Part shown: positions 1-10,259 of the stretch, in pieces
Numbering within the stretch: position 1 is the first letter of the stretch
Layout: every line of letters begins with the position of its first letter
From: Diplocarpon mali
Lineage: Eukaryota; Ascomycota; Leotiomycetes; Helotiales; Drepanopezizaceae
DNA length: 41,773 bases
Assembly: GCA_024741835.1 (NCBI GenBank)
Contig: JAENRP010000367.1
Coordinates: forward strand, 1 to 41,773
Direction: 5' to 3'
The notes under the pieces: model-generated
Database searches by the model: none
What the model was told of the DNA's origin: nothing
What the model saw: the letters and a program-made list of their open reading frames with translations, nothing else
Translations under genes and position numbers: made by a program

Positions 1-112
1 GTTCATAGCTAAATTTAGTATAGCTATGATTTCTAATCCAACTTAGCTAGTATAGCTACTCCACCTTAGCTATTCCTACTTAGCTAGTATAGCTATGATT
101 CTATATTCAACA
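1..112. repeat. End of an unidentified LTR element (partial)
   Basis: The window opens inside a non-coding block that ends in CAACA at 108-112, the same terminal pentamer used by the other Copia LTRs here. Immediately to its right the minus-strand RNase H of Copia-B reads normally (an ADN triplet, the expected Asp motif), and that similarity stops at this point. The block holds short repeats such as CTAGTATAGCTATGATT at about 24-40 and 83-100. If it is an LTR, its TSD would be TTATC at 113-117. The other end lies outside the window, so the family and orientation are unknown. Confidence 0.45.
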
Positions 113-891
113 TTATCTGCTTAAAGATTAATACAGTTCCTATCTTATCTAATATACTTAATAAAACCTATATCTTTTAGAACTTAGGCAATCTATAATC
201 CTTGCTTGCAATTTAATAATATTAATATATATTTGACCTTAGTGCTTGCGGTAGCCACTGATTTCTACTTCCTACTTTCTTATAATATAGGTCTATTATA
301 TAGTACTACTACGCTTCTAGATATACTTTTCCAACCTTTCATATTTGCCTAGTCGGAATCGGTATATACTTTAAGCTTTGCGCTTATATATTTCGTTAGT
401 CTATATCTTACCTTTTATATGATTATCAATCGAAGGTACCTTTTAAGTCGCTTAACTGCATTCTTATATTAAATCGTCAGATCCTTTAAGTTCTGACTAA
501 GTTGCTTAATAATAAAGGCGATATCTAGTCTTATATATACTATAGTATATATAATCGCTCTAATATCCTATTAGTACTTCTTCAGATCTCCTTTCTACTT
601 ATTTTTATTAATAGGCTTTAACTTATTATACTTTCCTTCGATTAGAGTATACTTTAGCTTAAAGTTGGGAGTATAAGTAGAGAGTCTTATTTAGTTTAGG
701 ATCTTTTTAATATACTACTCTTAGTCTAACTAGAGTTCTTAAATAGAGCGGTTCCTTATAATGCAGATGCTAAGGATCTTATAAATTCCCCTTAGATCCT
801 TAGTATTGAAACGTTTCCGAATAGTTATAAAGAATCAATCTAATTAAGTAGTTGTTTTCATAGCTATAGTAATATCGTTGATATATAGTAG
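113..891 (-). pseudogene. Copia-B pol, 3' part: end of RT plus RNase H
   Basis: Minus-strand relic of a Ty1/Copia polyprotein. Reading leftward from 891 the frame gives LLYINDITIA (RT catalytic YVDD box with Val->Ile and Asp->Asn, as expected from G->A RIP), then a KRF..KDL..IYKILSI block, YIRLDIAFII (family TRPDIAF motif), KRLKRYLR, and finally the RNase H stretch KSVATASTKVKY and an ADN motif near 113. Stops are TAA/TAG plus an occasional TGA. The gene was split by Copia-A1: residues just before LLYIND are encoded at 8063 onward, and the frame rejoins exactly when the insertion and one TSD are removed. It is cut at 112 by another LTR end. Confidence 0.85.
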
Positions 892-1063
892 TATCGTGCT
901 GTATTTAAAGGTGGATTCCTAGTGGTGGCAGAAGCTTGTAAAATTCTATTCTAACTGTATATCTGAGCTCCTTTTATAGAAGTGCTCCGTAGCCACTTCA
1001 GAGGTATATTATATAAGCCAGTCCTTAGAGGCCTTAGCGCCTAAGGCTCCTTATAGTGCAATA
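892..1063 (-). repeat. Copia-A1 3' LTR (left end)
   Basis: 172 bp, pairing over its whole length with 7886-8057 and with the LTRs at 15587-15758 and 22613-22784. Differences are mostly TG/TA and CA/TA transitions, for example TATCGTGCTG here against TATTATACTA in the partner. The inner edge CAATA is followed by the pol-distal 3' region. The TSD AGTAG sits just outside at 887-891. Confidence 0.93.
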
Positions 1064-1282
1064 CACCCCTTAGGTAAGAAGTAGCTCTTAGCTAGGCTTA
1101 GCTATAAATAGCGCTAGATCTAGTATATAAGACTCCTTTATTATACTCCCTAGCTTTTAGAATAATGAAAATTGCTTAATAAAGTTATAATAAATAAAAG
1201 AGGAAGCGCGGTTCTAGATGCTTCCTTTATAGAATAGAAGCTAAATCAGGTAATAAAGGAAAGTCAATAAAGGCAGCGTGCT

Positions 1283-1289
1283 TATAAAA
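1283..1289 (+). promoter_or_regulatory. TATA-like box antisense to Copia-A1
   Basis: TATAAAA followed by a pyrimidine-rich stretch (TTTCCTTATAAAGC and TTCCTTC, about 1297-1322) and then an ATG at 1350 in the context CACTTTAAAATGG. The order TATA, CT-rich tract, short leader, 'A at -3' ATG is a typical filamentous-fungal promoter layout. The same arrangement is conserved in the other copy at 15978-15984. The promoter role is inferred from layout alone. Confidence 0.4.
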
Positions 1290-1349
1290 GTACGCGTTTT
1301 TCCTTATAAAGCTTTCCTTCTTTATACTTTTTCAAATAATCACTTTAAA

Positions 1350-2225
1350 ATGGAAAATAGCAATAACAACTCTAAGGAGCGCCCTACTAGGGCTACTACT
1401 ATACGCTTCCTAATTATACTCCCTTACTCTTACTAATATACTTATAATAAAGTCGTTATACTTAAATATAGCTTAGAGCCTCTTAGCGCAGCAGATAGCA
1501 AGATAATAATGCGCTTAAGACATTCGATATAGTAATACCCTTAAGAGGGAGCGCGCCTCCTTCCCTCCTTGCTACCCCTTAGGCTGTGGTTCTTAGAATA
1601 CCGGCGGTCCCCTTTGTAGCTCCCTCCTTTCGCCGCAAGCTAAAGCAAGGGTTAATAAGAAATATACTATATAAGAGGTGCGTTTAGAGCTTGCTAATAG
1701 GAAAATCTACTAGGATATACTTTAATAGTATAGTAGGAGTATATTGCTTCTATTATACGAAAGGAGGCTATATATGCTAAGAGCTTCCTATTAGCGCCTT
1801 AAAGGTATAGGAAGATTATATATTCTTATTAAAGGAGAATGATAGTAATGCTATAGTATATTCTTAAGCTCCCTTTAAGTGGTTTACTATTAATAAGCAG
1901 TTTAGGGCCTTGCTACTATTAAGAGGAAGGTAAGAGAAGAGCTTTAAAAGGCGCGCTATAAAGAGATAAAAGAGGTAGTATTATTAAAGGGTATATTAAT
2001 TATAAGCTTTCTTATACTATAGCTAATAGCTTTTTAAAACCAGTTGGTCAGGAGCTCTTGCCGCCGCCGATTATAGCACCTCTTAGCCTTGCCGCCCGCC
2101 TTGCAGAGGCTTTTAAGGCTCCTGCCCCTGCGGCTGCTCCTAGGGCTATGCCGCCGAAGGAGTCTATTGCTTCTTAATAGGGACGCGCCCTTATATTATT
2201 TACAAAGCTGCTAAAGGTTCTAATT
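1350..2225 (+). pseudogene. Possible captured cysteine-rich gene antisense to Copia-A1
   Basis: Plus-strand, gene-like block between the pol stop and the 3' LTR of Copia-A1. The ATG at 1350 starts MENSNNNSKERP. A frame phased at 1679 reads CVQSLL, then YFNSIVGVYCFYY, then GGYICQELP. If TAC/TAT are RIPped TGC/TGT this becomes a C-x2-C-x12-C-x8-C-x2-C-x6-C pattern resembling a zinc-binding cluster; three of the six cysteines (second, fourth, sixth) are still visible here. A Pro/Ala-rich segment (about 2040-2165, e.g. LLPPPIIAPLSLAARLAEAF) follows in the same frame as the ATG. The cysteine frame is offset from the ATG frame in both copies, so introns would be required. Because TGA is depleted, openness alone is weak evidence. 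The function is unknown and the segment may be non-coding. Confidence 0.4.
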
Positions 2226-2343
2226 ATTTAAAGGAATTGGTTTTAGGCTTTCTTATATATTAGTATAAGGAAAAATTAAACCTTATCTTACGCTTCCTTC
2301 TTACTTGCTATTATAAAGGAGATATGAAAGGATTATAGAGCAT

Positions 2344-5300
2344 TTAAAATACTAGCTTCTTAATTAAACCTCTTATATCTTAGAGGTTTAAAAGCTTAAT
2401 AAAGCTCTCGAACTTTTATTAAGGAAGGTTTTTAGTAAGGCTATTAGCGTGTATATCCTTAGTAGGGAGATAGGCTACTTAAAAGCTTCCCTTTTAGTAC
2501 TCCTATTATAGCTATATATTATATATATTAATATATCGGAGCTTTATAGAAATCCTTTAAGAGTCTCTTATAATAAGCTATATTATCTATTGATTATTGT
2601 AAAATATGGACTATAGAGCTTCTACCTTAAGCTCTATTTCCTTAAAGAACCTTTTTAAAGCTATTATCTCCTTTGCTATATACGCTACTTCTAAGAGCTT
2701 AGCCTCTATAGTAGAAGTAGTAATTATAAGTTGCTTTAAAGCTTTTTAAATGATTGCTCCTTTAAATAGGAATATAATAAAACTATAAAAGGAGCGCCTT
2801 ATCTTTGGATCATTTGCAAAGGAAGCATCTGACGATACTATTAGGTTATTTAATCTGCTAAATCGATTATAAGTGATTCTTAAGAAGTATATATTAAAAA
2901 GGTAGCGAATTATCTAATTGATAGCTTTAAGGTATTTGAAGCTTAGGTTTATATAAAAATGAGATAGCTAGGCGATTGCAAAAGCTATATTTAAGTATAG
3001 TATAATAGCTATATATAAGGCAGAGCTTACTTTTTCTTAGAACTCCTTAATTCTTAAGTAGAGAGCTGTTTTATAGTTCTTTTTAAGTTTGAAGTAAGGG
3101 AGCGGCGTACTAGGGAAACGCCTTATATTAAGGCTAAACCTCTTCGCCATCTTCTTAATGTAAGCATTATAGAGTAGAGTAATTGTACCTTACTTCCTAT
3201 CTTAAGAGACTCTTACCCTTAAGAACTACTTAACATCTCTTATAGCTATCAATTTATATACTTCGCGTAGTCCTTTTATAGTCTTTTAAGCTTCTTCTAC
3301 ATAAGAGGAGTAGTATATTACTTATATATTATTAATATAAAAGGCTATAAATATAGTCCTATCTTTATTAATAAATATATAAGGCTCCTTATTAAGAGAG
3401 GTAAGCTTTAGAGATTTTAAAGTACTAGTAAAATCCTTATACTAAAGCGCTAAGGAGTCTCGAAGGCTATATAAGGCGCAATCGAGCTCTATTACCTTAT
3501 CTTTCTACTTTTAACTATTTAGTAAAAAGCAAATAATTGGCACGCTCTAAAGGTCTCTCTTAACATTTATAAAGGTATTAATAATATCGAACTATCAGAG
3601 CTTTATATCGAATTTAGCAGCTATTGTTATTATAACCTTAAAAGATCTTAATACAAGTATTATAGTATAAGTAAAGAAAATAAAAGCTTCCTTTTAAAGA
3701 TCTTCTTCTACTACTATTCTTAACCTAAAGAGGCTAATCTCTTTAAAGGAGCTTAACTTATAATTAAAGACCTACTTTAGTAGTATAGGCCTTATAATAG
3801 CCTCGCTTCTATTAATTACTCTTTAGCAATTGCGCGCTTTTAAGTTCCTAATTTTAGTTTTGGCTCCCTTTTTAAATTGCTTTTTAAAAGGGTGATTTGC
3901 AAGCTCTTTCTAATAAGTTAGCACTTTAGGAAGCTTATCTTAAAGTGGAATTAAAAGGGTAGAGTTTCCTTTAAAGCTTTTAGATTAAGTCGCTATAGTA
4001 ATAACGTAGTATACTGCTTTATACTCTTTTCTATTAGTTCTTGCAGGCTCTTGACTTAGCTAGAAAGTCGATATAAAGCTATTTACTTACTTTAACTAAT
4101 ATATTTTAAGTTCTTTAAAGGCTAGAAGAAGATCCTTAACGCATATTGCATATATAGTATTTCTACTTCCTCTTTTCCTTTTTAACCTAAAGAGTAGTAT
4201 AAGTACCATTTCCTACTCCTTATTAGGCTTCTTGCGTTTTCGAAAGGCCTATATATTAAGTACTTTAGGCTAAGCTTCTATTAGTTTTAAAGAGCTCCCT
4301 CTTTTAGTATTACCCTTAAGAGCTTCTATATCTTAGTATAGCTCTCGATCGATCGGTACTTCTAATAAGAGCTAGTATGCTTCTTTACCAGTTGCCTATA
4401 GTAGAGCTTTTAGTAATTAAAGGGCTTGCTCTTGCCTTTGCGATTGCTTAATCTATATAGCAACTAAAGGCCTAGTATTGCGCTCCTTAGCAGAATTGGC
4501 ATTTATAATATCGCTTTCGACGCTCCTTTTAACTATTAACAATTATCTTAAAGCGTTTAACCCTTTGCTATTAGGCAGCTGCTTTTAAGTAGCTAAAGTA
4601 GAAACGCTATAAGTAGCCTTATAAGGGATAATAGCCTTTAATAGATCTAAGCTTAGAGTTTCTATTAGTATAAGATTAATAGGCTTACCCTTTACTAGGT
4701 TATCTATAGGCTGCTTATCTAAAGCTTCCTTTATATTTTTAATAATTAACTTAGTGTCTTAAGCTTCTTCTTCCTCCTCTTTGATTATTTGCATAATCTC
4801 TTTGATAATTAGGAGCAGGTGGCTAGCTACCTTTTTATACTTTTTAAAGTAGAATTTAGACTTATTAAACTTAACATTTTAAGAGATTATAACCTTTCGG
4901 AGCTTAAGCATTTAAATCCTATATATATTAATAGTATAGTAACTAATTAGGTATCTAATATACCCTTATAGTATAATTTTAAAAGCTCTCTTATTCTTTA
5001 AAGCTTCCCTCTCCTTTGCTAATAAGTATACGCGCGCTTTATACGCTTTTATATCCCCTTATTCTAATCTTAAATCAATAGTAAGCTTTATAGTAATCTG
5101 CGGATTATATTATTTAAAGTATTATTTAAACTAAAGCTAAAGCACCTTATTTGGACTCTTCTATCCCTTGCGCTTTAATAGGCCGATATTATAAAGGTAT
5201 ATTACAACTAGTACGGCTTTAGGCTATAGGTACTTTAAAAGGTTAGTAGAGATTAGTATAGTAAGTGCCTTTTTAATAATCTCTGCTTCTACTCTTTTAA

Positions 5301-7695
5301 AAGCTTTATTTGGTTTATAAGTATAGGATAGAGTGACTTCTATCTCTATGCCTTTAGCTTCGCATTACTCTTTATATTTCGATACTCCTTATAAGGGAAA
5401 TACTAAGGTATTATTATCGCTCCTTAGAATATATAAGAAGAGGTAGTAATAGCGCTTTACTTATATTTTAAAAGATTAAAGAGCTTTTAAAACTAGCATT
5501 AGGGACTTATAAAGCAGAGTATATTTAAATAACTTCCTATTAAATTTATCCTTAATTAAGAAAAGCCAGCTTTCTAAAGAGAGGCTTAACGTACTATAGT
5601 TAAATAAGTCTTAGGAGCACTTAAAGAACGGTCTTAGAGCTTTGAAATCTAACTCTCTTTTAAAAGGCTTTTGCTTAGCTTTTACTTAAGTATAAGCTTT
5701 ACAATTGATTTATAGCTTCTCCTTAATCTTTACCCCCTTTACATTTAATATAAGCTTCTTAAGCGCCTTTACTCTTAAATAGCCTAATCAAAGGTATTAA
5801 ATATCTATTAAATCGTTCTTAGCTCTTAAGAATACGCTGCTCCTTAAGGGTTTATATTAGCTTTGCAAATGCTATTATAAAGTAGGAAAGGCTAAGCAAG
5901 TTAGTTAAGTATAGTATAGCAAGTTAGGAGCATTATAAAAGTTAATAGGCTTATATTCAAATACTATAACGTTCGACCTACGCTCTAGCTGCTTTACAAC
6001 TATACTATTATCTACTATACCCCTTTAAAGTATTATATCTAAGCTTATATACTATACCTTAGCCTTCTTTAAAAGAGGCTTTAAGATAATATTAATATTA
6101 AACCTATCTATAAGCGCTATATTCTTAAGCTCTAAATCTCCTTTATTAGTAAGAACCCCTTTTATTAGACGTATACCCCTTTCCTTTATTAGCAGACTTA
6201 AGCTCCCTGCCTTTATATAGTCCTAGAGATATGCGATTTTCAATAATCTAAAAACTAAAAGCTCCTTTTAATTAATAAGGTGCGTTATAGCGCAATTATC
6301 AAATAGGGTTATATTTAAGAGAGTATAAGGAGCTCTAAGGGTAGAGTATATTCTTAAGGTAAAGTCTTCGAAGAGAGTTAGATCTAAGAGGGCGGCTATA
6401 ATCTTGGATTTGCCGCTCCTTAAAGCTTTAGTAGATATTCTTTCCTTAAATTAATCTATAAGAGTATATTTAATATAAGAGAGCTTAGCTTAAAGCTCTT
6501 TCTATTCTAAGGAAGCAAGGTTTTTATATATTCTTTTGACCTTATTATAGCTAAGGAGGTTTTAAAGCGTCCCTTCCTTAGCGCTAGTTAAGGCGTATTT
6601 CAGCCTATTATACTCCTTTAGGTTCTAGAAGTGATTTTTAACCTAAGGGCAAAGGCACTTTTTAACGCTCCTTTTAAAAGTCTTCTTTGCCTTGCCTTTA
6701 TTCGATGCTCTTAGATTAGTATAATCGCCTACTCCTTTAAGTGAGGTGTATATTCTAAGGGTTACCTTTAATAAAGAGCTTGCAAGGCTTCGCTTTATTA
6801 AGCTTAAAAACCAATTAATATAATAGACTATATCTTTTCTATATATTAGACTTAGCTTATTATCTCTAATAAGCTTTGCCTAGATCTATTAAGACTAAGT
6901 AGAAGCCTAGTAGTAAATTGATTATAAAAACTTTATAATTGCTAAAGAGCCTTAAACCTTTAGGATTCTATATATTTATACTTCCTAGTAGATCTTCCTA
7001 AAGCTAGTAAGCTAGGTCTTTAAGTCTACTTTGCTACTCTTTATTTTAAAGAGCTTATTATTATAATCTTCCTAAATTGACTTTATTATACTAACCTTAA
7101 AGGGGGCTAGTTCCTTGCGCAAGTGCTCTACAATCTATTGAATTGACAGTTTCCCCGCTTCCTTATAGTCATATTATATTGCTTAAAGTAATATAAGGTA
7201 TACTATCTTAGTAATCTAATAGTATAACTAAGTGTAAGAGCTCCTATTCCTTTTCTAAGCTTCTACTGCAAGATTATATTGCTTAATTGCCATTTTATAC
7301 TCTAGCGCTATATTATAAGTGGTTGTTTTTATAAGTAGTGCTAGAGCTAGCGTTTATTAATCAGTAGCTTCCTACTATTAGTATAACTTATAGTAGCTTT
7401 GCAATATTCTCTAATCCCGTCTTTCTACTATTTTTTCAAGCTGCGGCGGTTTTAATTCTAGATCTAGCAGATATAGAGCTTCGTTCTTATAAAGCGGAGC
7501 TTGATTTCCTATCTCTATAGTATACAGTTTAAAGTTATTAACCTGCCTTAGCTTCTCTATATGCTTCTAGGGCCGTAGAAACTCGGCCTAAAACTCTAGC
7601 TTAGCGTACCAAATGCGCTATGACTTCCTATCCTAAAGTATAACTGCACTAGAGCTAAGCTCTTAAGCGTCTCCCTTTTATTAATATTCGCTCAT
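2344..7695 (-). pseudogene. Copia-A1 gag-pol polyprotein relic
   Basis: From the ATG complement at 7693-7695 to the TAA at 2344-2346 a single frame of 1,783 codons is kept with no net frameshift, broken mainly by TAA/TAG. The N-terminus reads MSEY with a downstream RIWYAKLEF gag segment. The integrase core shows RSDNNT and, later, a KGIEIEVTLSYTYKPNKAFKRVEAEI stretch (split here as KGIEIEVTLSY then TYKPNKAFKRVEAEI), holding the second Asp and the catalytic Glu region. The RT YVDD box is YINNI at 3325-3339. RNase H shows ITTSTIEAKLLEVAYIAKE, IKLRYINIYN and AYLPTKDIHANSLTKNLP. It would make capsid protein, protease, integrase and RT/RNase H for retrotransposition. It is inactive: the RT aspartates are changed and there are dozens of stops. 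Confidence 0.9.
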
Positions 7696-7874
7696 CTTAA
7701 CTAGGATAGTAAGGAGTATAAGTTCTATTAGTTAGCTAGGAGCGTTAGAACGTCGAGTCAGGTCGTACAATGCATATAGGCAAGGGAGAATAGATAAAAA
7801 TAGTAGTAAAACCTCTTTAAGAAGCCTTTAAATATAGTGGATTTTTAATCGTTTGCTCTTAAGAGTCGCAAATA

Positions 7875-7885
7875 GTGCTAATAAC
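7875..7885 (-). other. Copia-A1 primer-binding site (half-tRNA-Ile type)
   Basis: Directly inside the 5' LTR the plus strand reads GTGCTAATAAC, so the element strand carries the complement GTTATTAGCAC. The plus-strand 11-mer equals the anticodon arm of eukaryotic tRNA-Ile(AAU), whose conserved anticodon region is GTGCTAATAACGC. Priming from an internally cleaved (half) tRNA is known for Drosophila copia and yeast Ty5, which use initiator tRNA-Met. Use of tRNA-Ile here is inferred from this match and its position immediately next to the LTR. Confidence 0.65.
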
Positions 7886-8057
7886 TATTATACTATATTT
7901 AAAGGTAGATTCCTAGTAGTAGCAGAAGCTTGTAAAATTCGACTCTAACTGTATATCTGAGCTCCCTTTATAGAAGTGCTCCGTGGCCACTTTAGGGGTA
8001 TATTACATAAGCCAGTCCTCAGAGGCCTCAGCGCCTGAGGCTCCTTATGGCGCAACA
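7886..8057 (-). repeat. Copia-A1 5' LTR (right end)
   Basis: 172 bp and full-length partner of 892-1063. The outer end reads GCGCAACA and is followed by the TSD AGTAG at 8058-8062. The inner end abuts the primer-binding site. This is the transcriptional start side of the element because gag begins at 7695 on the minus strand. Confidence 0.93.
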
Positions 8058-8062
8058 AGTAG

Positions 8063-9247
8063 TAACTTGATTCTATACTTAGCATAGGTAAATAGATAAA
8101 GGTTAGCTAGGCTTTAAACGAATCCTATTTCTACTAGAGTAGAGCTATATAAGAGGTTTTAATTATAGGCTGATTGCCTAAGCCTATAAATACTGCAAAG
8201 TATATAAAGAGAGTGGCTAGCGCGTATAAGAATACTATTAGGTTAAAAGAGAAAAATCCGTTCCTTTATAATTGCTTTGGTAAATATATTTTTAATATTA
8301 TACTATCTGCATTTAAGGTCCTTAGCAGCTACTATTGCTATAAATATGCAAAGGGTATCTATGCAAACTATTGGCGCAAATGTATTAAAGTAGTCTTTTC
8401 CATACTATTAGGAGAAGCCCTTAGCTATAAGCCTTACCTTATAACATTCTAAGGTCCTATTTATATATATCTTAATAGTAAAGACCCACTTTGTTAATAC
8501 TAGGTTCACGTCCTTTGGCGTCGGTTCCTCTATCTATATGCCATTTGTAGTAAAAGAGCTTATCTCCTCTTAGATTGCCTTATTCTATACTGCTCTATTC
8601 TCTAGATTGTTAATAGCTTTATTATATATCTTTAGAAGAGAGATTTTCATTATTCCCTTAGCGGCTAGGAACGTATTATCTTTATTAAGGCTCTATTAAA
8701 GTTCGAGCTTATAGATCCTATGCGCTATTATAGCCTAGATACGCTTAGACTCGCGTTCGTTTAAGGTGTCTTCTGGTTCTAGGTCTCTATTCCTCTTCAA
8801 AGGCGTAGGTTCGGCTATAGGTTCTATAGGCTTATTATCTAAGGAACCGCTTTCTAATAATAAAGGCTTATTATTACTTATACCTATTTCGGGAATATCC
8901 TTTATTATAGGTGCTTTAACTAAAGGGATAATAATATTAAAGTTATTCTATACTTTGAGCAGTTCGCAGATAATAGGAATAGTCTATTCGGCCTTTAGGC
9001 GACTAATAGGTCGTCGATCAGTAGGTACGCTTAATATACCTAAGCTTAAAGAAAAGGGTTATTAGTTCGGCTTAATAGTATTACTATCGAATAGTATACC
9101 TTACGAATCTCTAGGTATATAGAGCTTTAAGGATAGCTCCCTTCTATTTCGAGATTTATTAAATTCAATTACTAAGGATATAATTACTCGCCTTAGATCT
9201 AGCGCATATACTATCTATTGCTTTATTATCTATTTAATATACTTAAT
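8063..9247 (-). pseudogene. Copia-B pol, 5' part: integrase end plus start of RT
   Basis: Minus-strand relic continuous with 113-891 after removing Copia-A1. From right to left it encodes LRRVIISLVIEFNKSRNRR (the kind of segment that ends Copia integrase), an acidic, charged linker around 8700-8830, then the RT entry: AAKGIMKISLLKIYNKAI, EEISSFTTNGI, TKWVFTIK and VRLIAKGFS at about 8405-8500, the invariant 'WVF..K ... RLVAKGF.Q' signature of Copia RT. Up to the insertion the frame ends in an FTYAKYRIKL segment that joins LLYIND at 891. The 5' part (gag, protease, integrase core) is displaced by Copia-C and lies beyond the right edge. Confidence 0.85.
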
Positions 9248-9442
9248 TATTAAGATAGGTGATATAGCCATTACTCCGATATATTATCATATGACCCTAC
9301 TGCTTAATTAGTAGGATATTGATATGTATATAGCTATAGGAAAGAAAGGGGTAACCTTCCTTCTTTAACTCTTACTAATATATCGACTATCGACCTTTAG
9401 AAGTTTCTATTACCTACTGCGCTGACTCACTTAAGCTTAATA
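9248..9442 (+). repeat. Copia-C 5' LTR
   Basis: 195 bp, the same length as and clearly homologous to the solo LTR at 10060-10254 (shared runs such as CATATGACCCTACTGCTTA and AGGGGTAACCTTCCTTC). It starts TATTAAGATAGG where the solo copy has TGTTGAGATGGG and ends TTAATA where the other has TCAATA. This copy is the more heavily RIPped of the two. Confidence 0.92.
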
Positions 9443-9454
9443 GGTTATAAGCCC
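9443..9454 (+). other. Copia-C primer-binding site (half-tRNA-iMet type)
   Basis: GGTTATAAGCCC lies directly after the LTR. Reversing one TG->TA change gives GGTTATGAGCCC, the exact complement of GGGCTCATAACC in the anticodon arm of initiator tRNA-Met. This is the primer class described for Drosophila copia and yeast Ty5. It fixes the element's orientation as plus. Confidence 0.8.
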
Positions 9455-9554
9455 TAACTAGACCGATAATAGATTATTAACTTCCTTTAGAAAGTACTTG
9501 CGCTATAACTGTTAGTAGGAAGTTAAATGAGACTTATAGTAAAAGGCGAGCAAT

Positions 9555-9840
9555 CGGCGAATAGAAGGTGTGATTCCCTATTTAGCTAACCTATATTATA
9601 AAAGGTATAATTCCTTGCTTTATAACCCTTTAGTACTATAAGAGGTATAATTCCTTGCTTTACTATATTTTATAAGAGGTATGATTCCTTGCGTTATAGC
9701 TTAAAAACCCTTTTCGATAAGAGGACTTCCTCCTTATTTAATACTTTTATAATACCTACTATTTAATCATTTCGACTTTTCGATGAGAGGAGTGCCCTTA
9801 ACTATTTAATTTATTTGATTTTAATATAATTCTATTTGAA
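9555..9840 (+). repeat. Copia-C leader with imperfect tandem repeats
   Basis: Untranslated leader between primer site and gag. Around 9597-9698 a unit like TATAAGAGGTATAATTCC followed by TTGC occurs three times at about 40-bp and 35-bp spacing, with a weaker first copy near 9566. The rest (9700-9840) is AT-rich with no recognisable signal. The repeats may be structural leader elements; no function can be assigned. Confidence 0.6.
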
Positions 9841-10059
9841 ATAGCAATAGCTTCTAATTCCGATTGAAATACTAGACCTAGAGACCTTTAACTCTTTTAA
9901 AAGAACTGGCAATAATAGTTCGACGATTTAGAGCTTTACTTTAAGAGCAAAGGCATCAAAATAGCAATTCAAAAGACACTTATTAAATACGTAAGAATAG
10001 CCCCTTATACTCCTTCTACTAATTCGTCTACTTCTACTTTAATAGCTAATACAACTGCT
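9841..10059 (+). pseudogene. Copia-C gag, segment 1
   Basis: The frame starts at ATA 9841 (probably an ATG changed by RIP) as a short Ser/Asn-rich stretch. It then gives RPRDL, FDDLELYFKSKGIKIAIQKT and LIKYV, a Copia gag N-terminus of the kind that recognises the element RNA. It continues as STSTLIANTTA into the solo LTR and resumes at 10260 with AKDLL. The phase from 9841 to the junction is an exact multiple of three. Glutamines and tryptophans are replaced by TAA/TAG/TGA. Confidence 0.75.
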
Positions 10060-10254
10060 TGTTGAGATGGGTGATACAGCCATCACTCCGATGTATTGTC
10101 ATATGACCCTACTGCTTAGTCAGTAGGATATTGACACGTATATAGCTGTAGGGAAGAAAGGGGTAACCTTCCTTCCCTAACTCTTACCAATATATCGACC
10201 ATCGACCTCTAGAAGCCTCCTTTACCTACTGCGCCGACTCACTTAAGTTCAATA
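10060..10254 (+). mobile_element. Solo LTR of the Copia-C family
   Basis: 195 bp, equivalent to 9248-9442 but less mutated (TGTTGAGATGGGTGATACAG start). It is flanked by its own perfect TSD CTGCT (10055-10059 and 10255-10259). It is therefore an independent insertion reduced to one LTR by LTR-LTR recombination, not the 3' LTR of the element at 9248, because gag reading continues straight across it. Confidence 0.9.
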
Positions 10255-10259
10255 CTGCT

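Larger units (their letters stand above)
892..8057 (-). mobile_element. Copia-A1: complete LTR retrotransposon, minus orientation
   Basis: A 7,166-bp element with two 172-bp LTRs (892-1063 and 7886-8057) that begin TGTTG and end CAACA once RIP changes are allowed for, flanked by the perfect TSD AGTAG (887-891 and 8058-8062). In its own direction (right to left) it holds the 5' LTR, a primer-binding site matching tRNA-Ile, a single 1,783-codon gag-pol frame with Copia domain order, a 1.3-kb 3' block carrying an oppositely oriented gene-like region, and the 3' LTR. A second copy of the family lies at 15587-22784. It inserted into the RT of Copia-B just before the YVDD box. At over 7 kb it is longer than the roughly 5 kb common for Copia elements. 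Confidence 0.93.

Noticed and set aside
1350..2225. Treating the antisense block as a proven gene because all frames lack TGA
   Set aside because: TG depletion by RIP removes TGA from every frame, so such openness is uninformative. Only the cysteine pattern, the promoter layout and the indel phase were counted, hence low confidence.
8174..8452. Open frame on the plus strand, 92 codons
   Set aside because: It lies opposite Copia-B RT (the VRLIAKGFS and TKWVFTIK motifs are on the minus strand). Its openness comes from AT-rich composition and lack of TGA.
8766..9065. Open frame on the plus strand, 99 codons, Ser/Gly/Leu-rich
   Set aside because: It is antisense to the Copia-B linker between integrase and RT, has no homology features, and its neighbourhood is explained by the minus-strand pol.
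9248..10254. A 1-kb miniature LTR element (TRIM) bounded by two 195-bp repeats
   Set aside because: The right repeat has its own TSD CTGCT on both sides and gag reads through it, so it is a solo LTR inside the larger Copia-C.
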